64,000 nt of DNA from Tenodera sinensis (Eukaryota > Arthropoda > Insecta > Mantodea > Mantidae), in the NCBI GenBank assembly GCA_030765045.1, contig CM060969.1, positions 42,325,216 to 42,389,215 of the forward strand. The letters run 5' to 3'. The translations under genes and the position numbers were made by a program. Positions 31,121-41,580 of the stretch are shown in pieces; within the stretch, counting starts at the first letter, position 1, and each line of letters begins with the position of its first letter. The notes beneath the pieces were generated by a model. That model had not been told where the DNA came from and searched no databases. It saw only the letters and a list, made by a program, of their open reading frames with translations.

Positions 31121-31338
31121 TCTCCCAGGCACTATTCTGGAAAGTTCAGTTATTGCGGTGAAACACAAAGCAGAAGATTCTCGAAGTCTCTATCCTTTTC
31201 TCTCTTTCGGCAAGCGCCCCAACAATGCGGCCATTCTCTGTCTCTTTCCTTCGGCTCCTTTGCGGTAGTGCCGACAATAATGCGATGGGTGACACTGCTG
31301 TTGCCGGCAATTAGATGCGGCGGGCGCGGTGACAGTAT

Positions 31339-31984
31339 ACCTACAAGATTTACAGTATAGCGTGCACGTCAAATAAAATTGTTATATCAATATCTGTTGC
31401 AGAAATATTCGTTGTTATTTTCAGGTCGACGTTTACCCTGAGCTGCAATAAGTATGCCTGAAATTTGACAGTGTCATTACATCAACAATAGATTAATATA
31501 AAATCAATTTAAAAGTACGCTGTTACTAACACGCATAGAAATGTTTGAACGTAGCTATGCATTGGATTTGTTAAATATTGGATTCGGCGTACAACAATGG
31601 ACACACACGGCCAATCCATTTCACACCAAATACCGGGCCGGCGAGCGGATAGAGTTGCCTAGCGGGTCGAGAACGTTCGCGAGGCTTCTGAGTTATCACG
31701 TTGCACCTCCGTGGAGAGCTTTTCGAAAGGTCGTGTAATGTGATCCCCAGTTTAAAAAGACATGACACAGCAGCAGAGTGAGTGAATGAGCGAGTGAGTG
31801 AGTGAGTGAGTGAGTGTGAGTGAGTGAGTGAGTGAGTGGAGTTTGAGAGTAGAGCTACGGGGATAAGCCGGTCAGTGTGTCAGCGTGTGTAAGACTGCTG
31901 CGCGTGTACGTGTCATTCTTTACATAAGGAGTTGAGAGTATAATAGAGTATTTTTGAGCACTGTTTAATTTTCATTTGGGCATT
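31339..31984. other. Unassigned; GTGA array and small GC-rich patch
   Basis: A GC-richer patch at 31635-31735 (ATACCGGGCCGGCGAGCGG) and a GTGA array at 31775-31840 without the element D motif. No coding pattern recognised. Confidence 0.5.
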
Positions 31985-32036
31985 ACAATATCAGTGCACA
32001 CATTTTTTCCAAAAAAAAAGCATTTTTAGAAAAAGG

Positions 32037-32080
<44 letters not shown>

Positions 32081-32775
32081 CGCGTGTGTCTAGACAACAT
32101 AACTCAAAAACGAAAAGTCGCTTAAAAACCAAAGTTGGTATTTTAAGTCTTTCAAGGATGCGACACAGATTTTGAAGAAAATAACCCCACCCTAAACTAC
32201 CCTTTACATGGAAAATGTTTGGAAGGTTTTGATTTTCTTGGAAATGACTAACGATTTTGATTAAAATGCCATATGTTTCACATATTTTGATGACAAATGA
32301 AATGTATATCTTGAATTTTCTGGCTATAGTGTATGTAGTCCTATTTACTCTGGATGACTTTTGAATAACTCGTAAAACCGTAAGAGATAGGCAAAATCTT
32401 ACTGTACAAAAAATGTAGATGTTGCTAAATATCTAAATTTCTTGTAGGGTGAACCATTTCGGAGATATTCCTTGTTATGTGTGTGAGTTTCGAGAAACTT
32501 AAATCTTTTGTGAAATGCAACATCGTTGTTCATTTTTTTATATGTTAAGCGTGCAAAGAGAACTGGATCTCAAAACTTTAAAAGATTTGACTAACGCTCA
32601 AGGTCTACTGTATTCTAATATTCCCCTTGCACCTACAAGGAAATAAACAATAAGATAATTTGAACAAATGTTTATCTCAACTAGCAAGAAGAAAACATAG
32701 GAGTAAGAGTTTGTAAGAATGGTTAGTACAAAAGTAGAGAAAGTCATGTGAGTGCAACACATCAGATTTTTTATA
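31985..32775 (+). repeat. Family A, near full-length copy with GT/GC array
   Basis: The 5' block is cut; then AAAAAGGTCC, a 45-bp (GT)n(GC)n run (32039-32088), CATAACTCAAAAACGAAAAG and all later landmarks, to the tail GTGAGTGCAACACATCAGA. One of the least diverged copies by eye. Confidence 0.94.
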
Positions 32776-35344
32776 CTTTCTACAAAGCATTCTTATCATC
32801 GGAGACCTAGTTTGTGTAGGTAACGCATTAGGGCAAAGTTAATAAGCCACTTGCTTTCAACAGGTGATTGCTCCACTCAGAAATACATATGCATTTAGAT
32901 TGTACCATGTAAAATCGTTTTTGCACAATTTTTCGTGCTATTTTTCAGAATGCTAACTCACAGATGAAATATAAAAAGCTTTGAATTTCCTACGGAAAGC
33001 TTCGCAGGCGCTAGTACTGTGAATATAGTGTGGGACTATGGTCTGGTCATATATGAAATTATCCACAATCAGCTATAAAACAGTGTTTTTTTAACAACAG
33101 GCTTATTCTCAACCATTTTAATTACAAAACACTCACCTACTTCTGCTGAAAGTAAATATGATAAACCAAAACAATGAATGAGCCACTTATTGACTAGAGA
33201 ATATTTGTTTTGTGATGCCCTGTTAGGCCAATATTTTAAATTTTACCCACCAGACACAGATGAAGTATTAACTCAATGCTAAATTATCGCATTTTGGTTT
33301 TAAGAAACGAAACATCAGTAGCAGATATTCGTGCTGTTACTTGGTAATAAACAAAACATTACCGAAATGCACTGCTCAATCTGAAGAAAATGGATGTAAA
33401 CAACTGAAGGTTTCATCTATAGATTTCGTGTTTATGCTGCATGCATTAATACCACACGCAAAAATGTTCACATAACCTTCATATAATAATACATCTTCGG
33501 TCCTAAATGACACTGTCTACGATTCAGTCACTGTTGCTGGTATTTGAGTCAAATGTTGACCTCGCTCTCCGCTGACTCACGTAATAGTTTCATGTAGGTA
33601 AAATGCAGTAGATACAATTGTACAAGTAACGACATATTCGACCAATGATTTAGATGTCATCTTGGCTGGTTTTTCACCTAATTCAGGTTCAAAATTTCTT
33701 CTTATAAGATGCACAAACTATCTGACGACCAATTTGTCCTTCACCAATTTGATAGATATGGAAACCAACTACTGTATGCCCAGGACAAGAAAGCAAGTCT
33801 TAGGAATGTGTAGCGTAATCAATCTGTGTTTCCCGCACGGTGTTTATGCCTAGTTTCCGAGAATCACAAGGATGCTAGGTTCGTTTATAATACACAATGT
33901 TGTCGCATAGCTCACCCATAGCTAGAAATATGCATTCTCATACACTCATTTCCTAGTAAACAAGTCCGCTACCGGAGTAGATGAACAGTTGAAGACCCTT
34001 CTGCCCTTCATTTCCCTCTGGCCTTCTTGTCGTGGGCATACAGTACTTAATATTCAAAGTTATTACCTTAGCAGCATAACCAGCGTATTCTTCCATCTTC
34101 GTATTAAAAGCTTTCCTATTGCCACTTGTAGCCATCTCCTAAGAACAGTGCTTTCCTTTCTGGGCCACCTCCATGTAACACTCGTAACATTGCACTTGAT
34201 ACACTAATGCCCCTTAACCACACATAGCAAACATCCCTTCCAAGCCGACCTTCAGGTGTTTCTTATTGTCTGCTAAGCTAATACCAACTTAACGAAAACC
34301 ATTACCGCTGCTCAATTGCATTTCCAGCACAAACAATTGAAGAAGCAAGCAACTAAACTGGCGCAAACAACTGCAATCTCTTCTTATAGTTAATTTTTCT
34401 ATCAAGGCAACTAGAAATGCCAAAACTGCAGAAAAGAAAAAAATTTCACAATTTAGGCTTTTACTGCTTATTTTGACACTTAAACGTAACACTTTTTACA
34501 CTTACGGTAAATAGGTAGTAACTACTGAAATTTAGTTTAGACGTATTTTAAAATAGTGGTGTCTAGAAACATTCACAAAAACCTGAAAAAATGATTAGGT
34601 AAATAATGTATAACTTTTTTCTAAGAAAACGTACAACACTAAGACTTTCGTGTTAGAAGGATATTTTCCCCTCTTTTTGTGTTGATATTTAAAGCCACAC
34701 TGCCACTACAAATGTTTACAGGAAGTAAATAAGTTTCTTTGTTGAGCTATACTTCACGTATTGTGTACTTTATGTATACTTTTCTCGAAACAAAGATTTT
34801 TTTCTATAGAAATAACCTATTTTCTCAGGAACTATTCAAAGTAAAAGAATGAAACTTGATACATAAGTTGTTTATATAATTTAGTAACTCTCGACAGAGG
34901 ATTATTTTCATACGTTTATTACGAGTAATTTTGTCGCTGACATTACATAAAATTGTGTTAAAATTAATAAATATTTTTAAAACATTGTCGGACTCCGAAA
35001 CTTAATACAGTAAACATTATACTCGTGTCCATTTTGTAATTAAGGCTTCAAAAATATGACATAAAATTTCAATAAAAATTGACCAAAGGATATTGAGAAA
35101 ATGGTGCATTAATATTATTTTTAACATTACTAAGACAAGGCTTTCCCAGTCCCCTCAATTGAGATAAAGCTATGTAGAAATAGTTACCCTACACATTTCG
35201 TTATAGGTAGGGAATAGGGAGATAACGCAAATATAGTAGAGTCGGAAATTTCAAAGAGGACGCTTATACAGCCCCAAAATTGCAATTGTACCGCAAGAAG
35301 CAACTGAAAAATGGCAACACTTTAAAGTGCAGAAACATTGAAAA
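32776..35344. other. 2.5 kb with no recognised element
   Basis: AT-rich. 34115-34400 is C-rich on the plus strand (GCCACCTCCATGTAACACTC). The reverse strand at 33953-34135 and the plus strand at 33662-33853 both contain a Y-C-M-P-x-T-R-x text (TACTGTATGCCCA at 33771-33783, inverse at 34033-34045), suggesting a small inverted pair. No known domain could be assigned. Confidence 0.45.
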
Positions 35345-35615
35345 CTTCAAATCAATAACAAGGAGTATCCCGGAATTGTCTAATGCCACGGAAAATTTAT
35401 GTAAAATAAATTAGTGTTTTAAACATATTTACTTTTATATGTAGTATGTTTTACCTATCATTTATTTAACCATTATAAAAATTGCACAACACTTCGTCCA
35501 AATGACTTTATAGGCTATTTTAAGAAAATTTAACTGATACTTACATCTTATTTGCCATATAAACACCTTAAATGTATGATATTTATCAAATATTTTTAGA
35601 GTTATTTTGTACGCA
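35345..35615 (-). repeat. Family A, inverted middle part
   Basis: CAAATCAATAACAAGGAGTA, then TCCCGGAATTG, matches the copies at 22985 and 47590. It continues through the AGTATGTTTTACCTATCATT region and is diverged to the right. Confidence 0.7.
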
Positions 35616-36374
35616 CACATACACACAGGAGTTACTTTCTAAAATGCTATTTCTTAGGATTCGGGGACATCAAGCGGTGACAAGCTACTCCTACCTATTG
35701 TAAGTAGGGTTAGTGCATAACCCAATCTCCTCAGATCAATAGCCGTTGTCAGCCGCTTCCCCACCCCAGAGAATTCGTTTTGGTCGTTTCAAGTAGTACC
35801 TTTTCCAGAACGTTCGCTTTGAATTCGGGGTCTACGGGGTCTCGTATGTATAGAGAAGCTGACTAGCCTGCGTATTAGTCTAGCGCCGACGATTGAGTTG
35901 AATGGGGTTCAGTTGAGCTTAGTGCATGGATGTCGCGAAGGGGGGTGGGGGCCGTGGCCCCCCTTGGAAATTGATGAATTTAATGTGCAGTCAAGTAATG
36001 ACCGTTAGACTATCGTAATTTAGATGTAAAGAACAATTTTTATTTAGCACAAATTAATACGGTTATCTGCAACAAATACTGTAGGTAACTCTTGACAAGA
36101 ATAATGAATTAATATTGTTTGATTGCAAACTTCCAACATTTGGCCCTCACCTGAAAAAAGTGTTCCGGCACTCATGGCTCAGTAGGCACAGCTGAGTTGT
36201 GAATTGTGACTCTGCAGTTCAGTAATAATTCGGTTCGACGGATTAGTTGTGTTTTGTTCTGAGTGCGTGCCACTGTTTCAAATGTAACGCTTGCGCTACG
36301 CTGAGTGATAAATTGTGTACAGCAGTAAGTTGTTTTTCATTTGTTTCTTTCTCTACCATAGTCCTACACAGTAG
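35616..36374. other. Unassigned, with a G-rich segment
   Basis: 35930-35965 contains GGGGGGTGGGGGCCGTGGCC followed by CCCCTTGGAAATTG, which could be an old DNA-transposon end. I could not find a partner end. Confidence 0.4.
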
Positions 36375-36959
36375 AACAGAAGGTTCCTACATTTCACCCA
36401 AAGGCCGTTACCAAAATTGCGCTGGGAAGACACATTTTAAAGTCATATGAACCCAAAAAAGAAAGCGTTTTTCGAAAAAGTCCATATATTGTGTCTGTGT
36501 CTATCAACAGCATAACTCTAAAACGAAATGTCAGTTAAATACTAAATTTTGTATTGAAATTCAATATTTTATAGGGATGTGACATAACGATGTGCAGCGT
36601 TGTGACACACTTTATGATAAATACATTTTTGTGGAGTTAACGAAATATTCCTTGTTATTTGTTTAAATTTGAATGAGGATATTGAGTGCAACACGCAGTG
36701 CCTCATCACAACACGACTCTCCATACACGGATATCACCACAAGATATGTGTAAACAAACCAGACGAAGACTGCCAAGTGTATATTGTGCGGGCAGAAGTG
36801 TAGTAGATACCACATCACAACAAGCATGAAAAGATCCAGGACAATTACAGACTAAAATGTGAAATTAAACTAATGCTCAAACTATAAATAAAATATTTGT
36901 TTAAATTTTAAAATACCTCAAATAGAATGTCATTCGTTTTTCTGTGCTCTGGCCATGCA
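36375..36959 (+). repeat. Family A copy split by a retroposed insert
   Basis: 5' block (CATTTCACCCAAAGGCC), GT-site remnant, CATAACTCTAAAACGAAATG, a shortened middle, ACGAAATATTCC, then the insert, then TCTGGCCATGCAAAG. There it is joined to the interior of another forward copy. Confidence 0.83.
36671..36893 (+). mobile_element. Retroposed fragment with 15-bp target duplication
   Basis: TATTTGTTTAAATTT precedes (36656-36670) and follows (36894-36908) a 223-bp segment ending in ATAAATAAAA. A long duplication and A-rich end are the hallmarks of LINE-driven target-primed insertion. In one frame it reads AKCILCGQKCSRYHITTS, resembling the zinc-knuckle end of LINE ORF2 proteins (C-x2-C-G ... H), so it may be a 5'-truncated LINE tail. 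The boundaries are firm; the LINE identity is tentative. Confidence 0.78.
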
Positions 36960-37612
36960 AAGCTGGTATTTAAATTTAATATCATTCAAGGATGCGACAC
37001 GAAGATTTTGAAGAAAATTCCTCCAACCTAAACTACCCTTTACACGGAAAGTTTTTCGAAAATTATGATTTTCTCGAAAATGGCTCTAACGATTTTGATT
37101 AAAATGCCATATGTCTGAGACATTTTTATGACAAATGAAATGTATATCTTAAATTTTTTGGCTATAGTCCATGCAGTCCTATTTATTCTGGATCACTTTT
37201 GCATAACTGGTAAACCGTATGAGATAGAGCAAATCTTACTATACAAAAAATGTAGATCTTGGTAAAACATTCCATTTATGTCTCAATACATTTTTTGTAG
37301 AGTAAACCATTTCGGAGATATTCCATGTTATTTGTGTGAGTTTTGGAGAACATACTTCTATCAAATGGAACATCGTTATTCATCTTTTATATGTTAACCG
37401 TGCAAAGAGAACGCAATTTGAAAGATTTGACTATCGCTGAAAGTCTACTGTATTCGCATATTCTTCAACAAGAAGATAAACAATAAAATAATTTCTGCAA
37501 ATGCCTATCTCAACTAAAACGAAGAAGATAGAGGAATATCAGTTTGTAAGAATGGTTAACACAAGAGTAGAGAAAGTCATGTGAGTGCAAACATTAGATT
37601 TTTTTACTTTAA
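36960..37612 (+). repeat. Family A, forward copy lacking the 5' block
   Basis: Starts at GCTGGTATTTAAATTTAAT and keeps all later landmarks: CAAGGATGCGACACGAAG, GGTAAACCGTATGAGATAG, CCATTTCGGAGATATTCC, and the tail GTCATGTGAGTGCAAAC. Confidence 0.92.
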
Positions 37613-38629
37613 TTCCTACATAACACTAGTGACTCGTACGGTTTTACAAATGAAGCTAAGAGAAATTAGCAGCGAGTAAACATAGCGTGGATAATATTGG
37701 AAGTAAGTTGGCAATACCTGCAGCAGAACAACGTTCTCGAGGAGGTTTACAAGAAGTAGGATTACATAAGAGGAATGTCTGTGTTCTCCCTTTCATTGTC
37801 TTAAGGTCATGAGCTGATGGTAGGTTACAAGTAGATGACCTAGAATTGGAACAAGAAACAGTCGTTCCGGTAGCTTAACTGGTAGCGTGGTAGCCTTATT
37901 TCAGTAACCAGGCCATAGTTTCCCTTTGCATTTGTGTGAAGTCTACTTAGGGAGTATGAAGAACATTCACTAACAATCTTCTTACATCCCTACCCATTAG
38001 AATAAAAAATCCTCAAACCATCACGCAGATCAAACACATAGTCCAGTTCTAATACTGCAATTCTGTTCCATTCTAATTTATATGGCACTCAATTCTTGCT
38101 CGGTATGTACTTCCAAAATTGGACCATGTTCCATTTCATGTTTCACATTCTTCTTCATAAATAATCATAAAGGCAATGAGGGGACAGTGGCTGTGAAATG
38201 CATTTCGGGACGGTGTGCCCCGAGCTCAGAACAGGAACAAAAAAAGAGGGAGACACTGCCGTTTCATAATAAATGCTGCTCGCGCCGTGCCAATTCCGAT
38301 TAGTCCCGTAGATTGAACGCACACCGCTTTATAAATATACATGACCAAGGGTGGAATTAGTTCGTTGATTACATTCGTCGCTCATGTTGCGACATGTGAA
38401 AAGTTGTCCTTCATGGCATGTCCCGGGTCTGTGGCTTGTGGCACACACAAAAAATACTCCAATATTTCATCAAATATCATTGATTTTTGTTGTAAAATAA
38501 CTTGGATTCAGTGTGATGAGGTATTATGGTTAATAATTAATCGTGTCTTATATGTGTCTCTGTTTTGCATTTATTTTGTGTTTTAAGCGATGATAAATAC
38601 TGTCGAGTTGGGTAAAAATAGTTTACATA
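37613..38629. other. Mostly unassigned; one tRNA-like A box
   Basis: GGTAGCTTAACTGGTAGCG (37871-37889) looks like an A box, with no B box following. Frames at 38082-38303 and 38341-38586 show no domain. Confidence 0.45.
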
Positions 38630-39026
38630 CGGGTGATCCAAAAGACTCGGAACCGGCTGTGTGATGTTCACACCTCCTTAGTGCTCGTCGTCGACTGCCG
38701 CTGTCTTAAAAAGGTGCGGACGAAACCATACAATATTTTAGAACTACTTTTAAACGCTTTACTTACCAATGTTATTAAAGTAGATGCTGAAACTGGCCAC
38801 CGTCGTTGTCCATACATTTTTGGCACCTCTTTAGGAAGTTATCCATCACTCATAGTTCACGTTGAGAAATGCTGGCAATTTCCAGGAAGTGTGGGTTTGT
38901 CATGTACTTTTTATGCTTTAAGTTACCCCAGAAATATAAATCGCAGATCACCTGGAAATCGTTCTGCAAATCACACTTTCACTTGGCGAGCTGACTGAGT
39001 TACCATGTACCAAGCGATACAGCCTG
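38630..39026 (-). mobile_element. Internally deleted mariner-like element
   Basis: About 397 bp with TA on both sides (38628-38629, 39027-39028), left end CGGGTGATCCAAAAG and right end on the minus strand CAGGCTGTATCGC. The terminal repeats match weakly. On the minus strand LYFWGNLKHKKYMTNPHFLE (in the span 38945-38850) then, after a stop, MDNFLKRCQKCMDNDGGQFQ and HLL-stop. This is the end of a Tc1/mariner-superfamily transposase of the type that closes in G-G-x-F-x-H-L-L. The S-P-x-D-L text before W-G is partly deleted. The catalytic domain is missing, so it is a dead, non-autonomous derivative. The 121-codon plus-strand frame across it is a shadow. Confidence 0.75.
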
Positions 39027-39074
39027 TACAGAAGATAAGCCTAAATGCACTTTTACTAAGTACAGAACAAAATA

Positions 39075-40318
39075 ATAAAGCACACGAGCAACAAAAATTG
39101 CTCTAACGATTTTAATTAAAATGTTATATGTTTGAGCTACTTTTGTGGCAAATGAAATACAGGGTGGAAGGGAAGTCATTACATTCCTTCTTATATGTGC
39201 TTCATAGAAGTATTATAAACAAAATAGTCGAATAGCATTACGCTCTTTGATCAGCGGATTTCGAAAAAATAAATAGCTTGTTGTCCAAATTGGATGCGTA
39301 ATTCCACAAGGATGCATGAAGATAACAGTTTGTTACTTGTAAGATGCGTAGAGTAACTTATTTCTGACATAACTTCGGTAGTCATTATGGGACATCACAC
39401 AGGGTTTCGAAATAATTAATTACTTAAAAGACGTGAAGGAATACCCCGAGCTACTCTCTGAGACGTGAGGTATGTCTACAACGTTACGCTGAGATTGGTC
39501 GGGGAATTGACCTAGTTTGTGAATGTAAACAGGACGGGCACTTGCACTATCACTTAATGTTTTGGGAGCTAACGCTTGTGATTTGCCAACACACGCACAG
39601 TAAACATGGAACGACAAGGCAAAGTACTAGTTTATTTTCAAGACGTACTGTTACGTTGTTTGTTTATGTAGTGAGTTAGGGAAAGTGACCACCTAAACAG
39701 TGTAAGCTTTTACCAGCTTGTTTTCGACAAAACTGAAATATCTCCATAAGAAATGGTGATAGACAAAAACGTAACATACAAAATGTGCTACAAGATCTAA
39801 CACTGGTTTAAATTAATGTAATGGTTTCCCTTCCACCCGGTCTGGCTGTAGTCCATATTCATGATGATTTTTACGCCACTGGTACACCGTAAGGGATAGA
39901 TTAAATTTTAGTGTAAGAAAACATAGATCTCGTTAAAATACATAAGTTGTGTTCAGGTGCACTTTTTGGTGGAGTGAAGTATTTCGGAGATATCCCTTTT
40001 TATTTGTGTAAGTTCTACAATATCTACTTAAAACGTTTCTCAAATGGAAGGTCGTTATTCACGTTTTTATCTCTTTGCCGTGCAAAAAGGACGGAATTTC
40101 AAAGCCTTCCTATTACGACCAGCTTTAAAAGATTTGACCATCACTCAAAGCCTACTGTGTTTCTATATTCCCCTTGCACCTACAGGAAAATAACAATAAG
40201 ACAATTTCTGGGTTTATCTCGACTAATATTATGAAGAAGATATAAGAATAAGAGTTTGTCACAATAGTTAGCACAAGAGTAGAAAAAGCCACGTGAGTGC
40301 AACATATCAGAGTTTTTT
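39075..40318 (+). repeat. Family A copy split by a 681-bp TIR element
   Basis: Left part 39075-39159 (TTTTAATTAAAATGTTATAT ... GGCAAATGAAATA). The right part resumes at CTGGCTGTAGTCCATATT and runs to the tail GTGAGTGCAACATATCAGA at about 40310. About 15 bp of family A present in other copies are missing at the insertion point. Confidence 0.9.
39160..39840. mobile_element. 681-bp TIR element (MITE-like)
   Basis: Left end CAGGGTGGAAGGGAAGTCAT. Right end on the minus strand CCGGGTGGAAGGGAAACCAT. About 26 bp of near-perfect terminal inverted repeat, with TA before the left end. The right flank reads TC, so the duplication is not clean. No transposase pattern inside; the 65-codon minus-strand frame (39420-39617) shows no domain. 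The ends resemble those of the foldback element at 9407-9952. Confidence 0.83.
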
Positions 40319-40404
40319 ATGCAGTTGTTCATTCGTATGTTTTATTATATAGAATAATACATGTTTGGTTTTATTTTATATGTTATTTATTTTAATAAAA
40401 TATT
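40319..40404. other. No recognisable feature
   Basis: AT-rich spacer. Confidence 0.5.
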
Positions 40405-40600
40405 GGATCTTTAAATGTTAGTAATTACATAACTAAATTATTGGATTATACATTAGTACTATTTAATTTAGTAAGTGACCAATTTCCTGTTCTTTGAATG
40501 TTTTCCTTTCCTCCTTAAAATTGTTACGGTCAAATAATATGTGGTCTGTGGTTTGCTCTCCTCCGTTGCATGTTCAGTTTGGATCTTCTGTGACCGCGTG
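40405..40600 (-). pseudogene. LINE ORF2 C-terminal relic
   Basis: The minus strand reads T-C-N-G-G-E then QTTDHILFDRNNFKEERKTF (about 40575-40495) and ends EIGHLLN-stop. The C-x-G-x-E-Q-T-x-D-H-I-L-F-x-C-x-x-x-x-x-E-R pattern is the zinc-finger-like end of ORF2 in insect LINEs that carry an RNase H-type domain (jockey/I-like; clade uncertain). One stop lies just upstream. The rest of the protein is not recognised. The NUMT lies about 130 bp to the right. The longer minus-strand frame 40530-40805 overlaps in another frame and is not a gene. Confidence 0.65.
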
Positions 40601-40724
40601 CGTGTGTGTGTTCAGCGTCTTCCAAGGCTCTCCACAATAGCAGTTGCTTGAATATTAAATTTTGGTAGATGAAATTATAATTACTATCTAGATTGCGTAA
40701 TAAATAATTAGTTAAGTTTAATTT

Positions 40725-40930
40725 CATTTTTAGTTGTTTTGGCAGGTATAACAAAAAGTGCTCAAATTCCTTTTTCGGCTTGATTGCCTGCAGCAATAGC
40801 TGCACCTAGCCTTATTTCTGCTTTAGTTCATTCTTCAATTTTAGTTACTGCCGGGGTTTATTTATTAATTCGATTTAGTAAAGCTTTTCCAGGTTGGTTA
40901 ATAAGATTTTTATTAGTGATTTCTGTTGAA
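40725..40930 (+). pseudogene. ND5: Nuclear copy of mitochondrial ND5 (NUMT)
   Basis: Read with the invertebrate mitochondrial code, the plus strand gives GMTKSAQIPFSAWLPAAMAA, then PSLISALVHSSILVTAGVYL, then LIRFSKAFPGW, and stays open for at least 60 codons. This is the conserved core of NADH dehydrogenase subunit 5, a proton-pumping membrane subunit of respiratory complex I (the K-S-A-Q-x-P-F-S-x-W-L-P-A-A-M-A-A-P and S-A-L-V-H-S-S motifs). One tryptophan is TGA and two methionines are ATA, so the segment cannot be read as a nuclear gene: TGA would stop it. Only about 200 bp of the roughly 1.7-kb gene are present. The edges, near 40725 and 40930, are estimates. Confidence 0.88.
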
Positions 40931-41019
40931 GACAGACATTGACTCTGTAATAGAAATCAATTCCACATTAGTGTGTTAAGCTGCTTGTATACATTGTTGA
41001 CTTATGTAGTGGATAATAA

Positions 41020-41580
41020 CTGAGCGAGGTGGCCCGTATTTGGTACGTCGTGGGTTCGATCGTAGCGGCCGGCCTACCTAACCCATGGCTTTCTTTGGGG
41101 GTTCCCCGGGTCGCCAGACGAACGCTGGGTAGGTGCATTGTATCTGTCGAATTTCACCTCAATCTCATCTCAGTTCTCATTTCCTCTCACATTTCATCCA
41201 GCTGGTCTGCTTCAGGGTATAAGTGTCGGAGGGGGTCTCGGCGTTGAATGGCTCTGTGAACCTGTCTCCTTCGGCGGGGCGGTCTCCGGTCTCCGAGCCC
41301 GCCTGTGGGATGCCTAAGACTGCAGGTGGACGGGACTCCAGCTGTACTACACCCCCCCCGGGGAGTTTCGATCTGGAAATTGTAGGAATCCTGCCCTATG
41401 CTCTGTCGTGACTCCTTGGGTTGACCGCCCTTTGTCTCCTATCGCCTGATCTTTTCTCTCTGGGGTGCCCCACAAAGGACGTATGCACAAAATATGTTAA
41501 AGCCGACGTGCCGAACCCCCTCCGCTACGTCCTATCCTATCCTAGTGGGGTAGGCTTATCATTATGTAAGGACTACCAGA
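41020..41580 (+). mobile_element. GC-rich SINE-like block
   Basis: Starts with a tRNA-like head (GAGCGAGGTGGCCCG, then GTGGGTTCGATCGTAGC as B box). The middle is very GC-rich (TCGGCGGGGCGGTCTCCGG, CACCCCCCCCGGGGAG), and it ends in TCCTATCCTATCC. About 560 bp, with sharp composition edges. The start resembles the SINE at 29110. The length and C runs suggest either a long SINE or a SINE fused to other retroposed sequence. Short frames inside are composition artefacts. Confidence 0.6.

Larger units (their letters stand above)
30828..31334 (-). mobile_element. Solo LTR with GTAT target duplication
   Basis: 507 bp flanked by GTAT on both sides (30824-30827 and 31335-31338). On the minus strand it begins TGTCACCGCGCC and ends AAAGTCACA, with the TG...CA ends typical of LTRs. 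Inside, in the correct order on the minus strand, are a TATAAATA box (31120-31113), TCAGT initiators at +36 and +40, and AATAAA (30893-30888) near the 3' end. A 4-bp duplication fits Ty3/gypsy-type integration (inference). No internal region or second LTR is present, so it is a recombined remnant. The 76-codon minus-strand frame (30777-31007) crosses the LTR edge and is not a gene. Confidence 0.83.

Noticed and set aside
33662..34135. Possible transposase scrap: Y-C-M-P-x-T-R text on both strands
   Set aside because: Only a short inverted pair (TACTGTATGCCC) supports it. I could not match the surrounding residues to any family with confidence.
38633..38998. A 121-codon plus-strand frame
   Set aside because: It is antisense to the recognisable mariner transposase tail on the minus strand.
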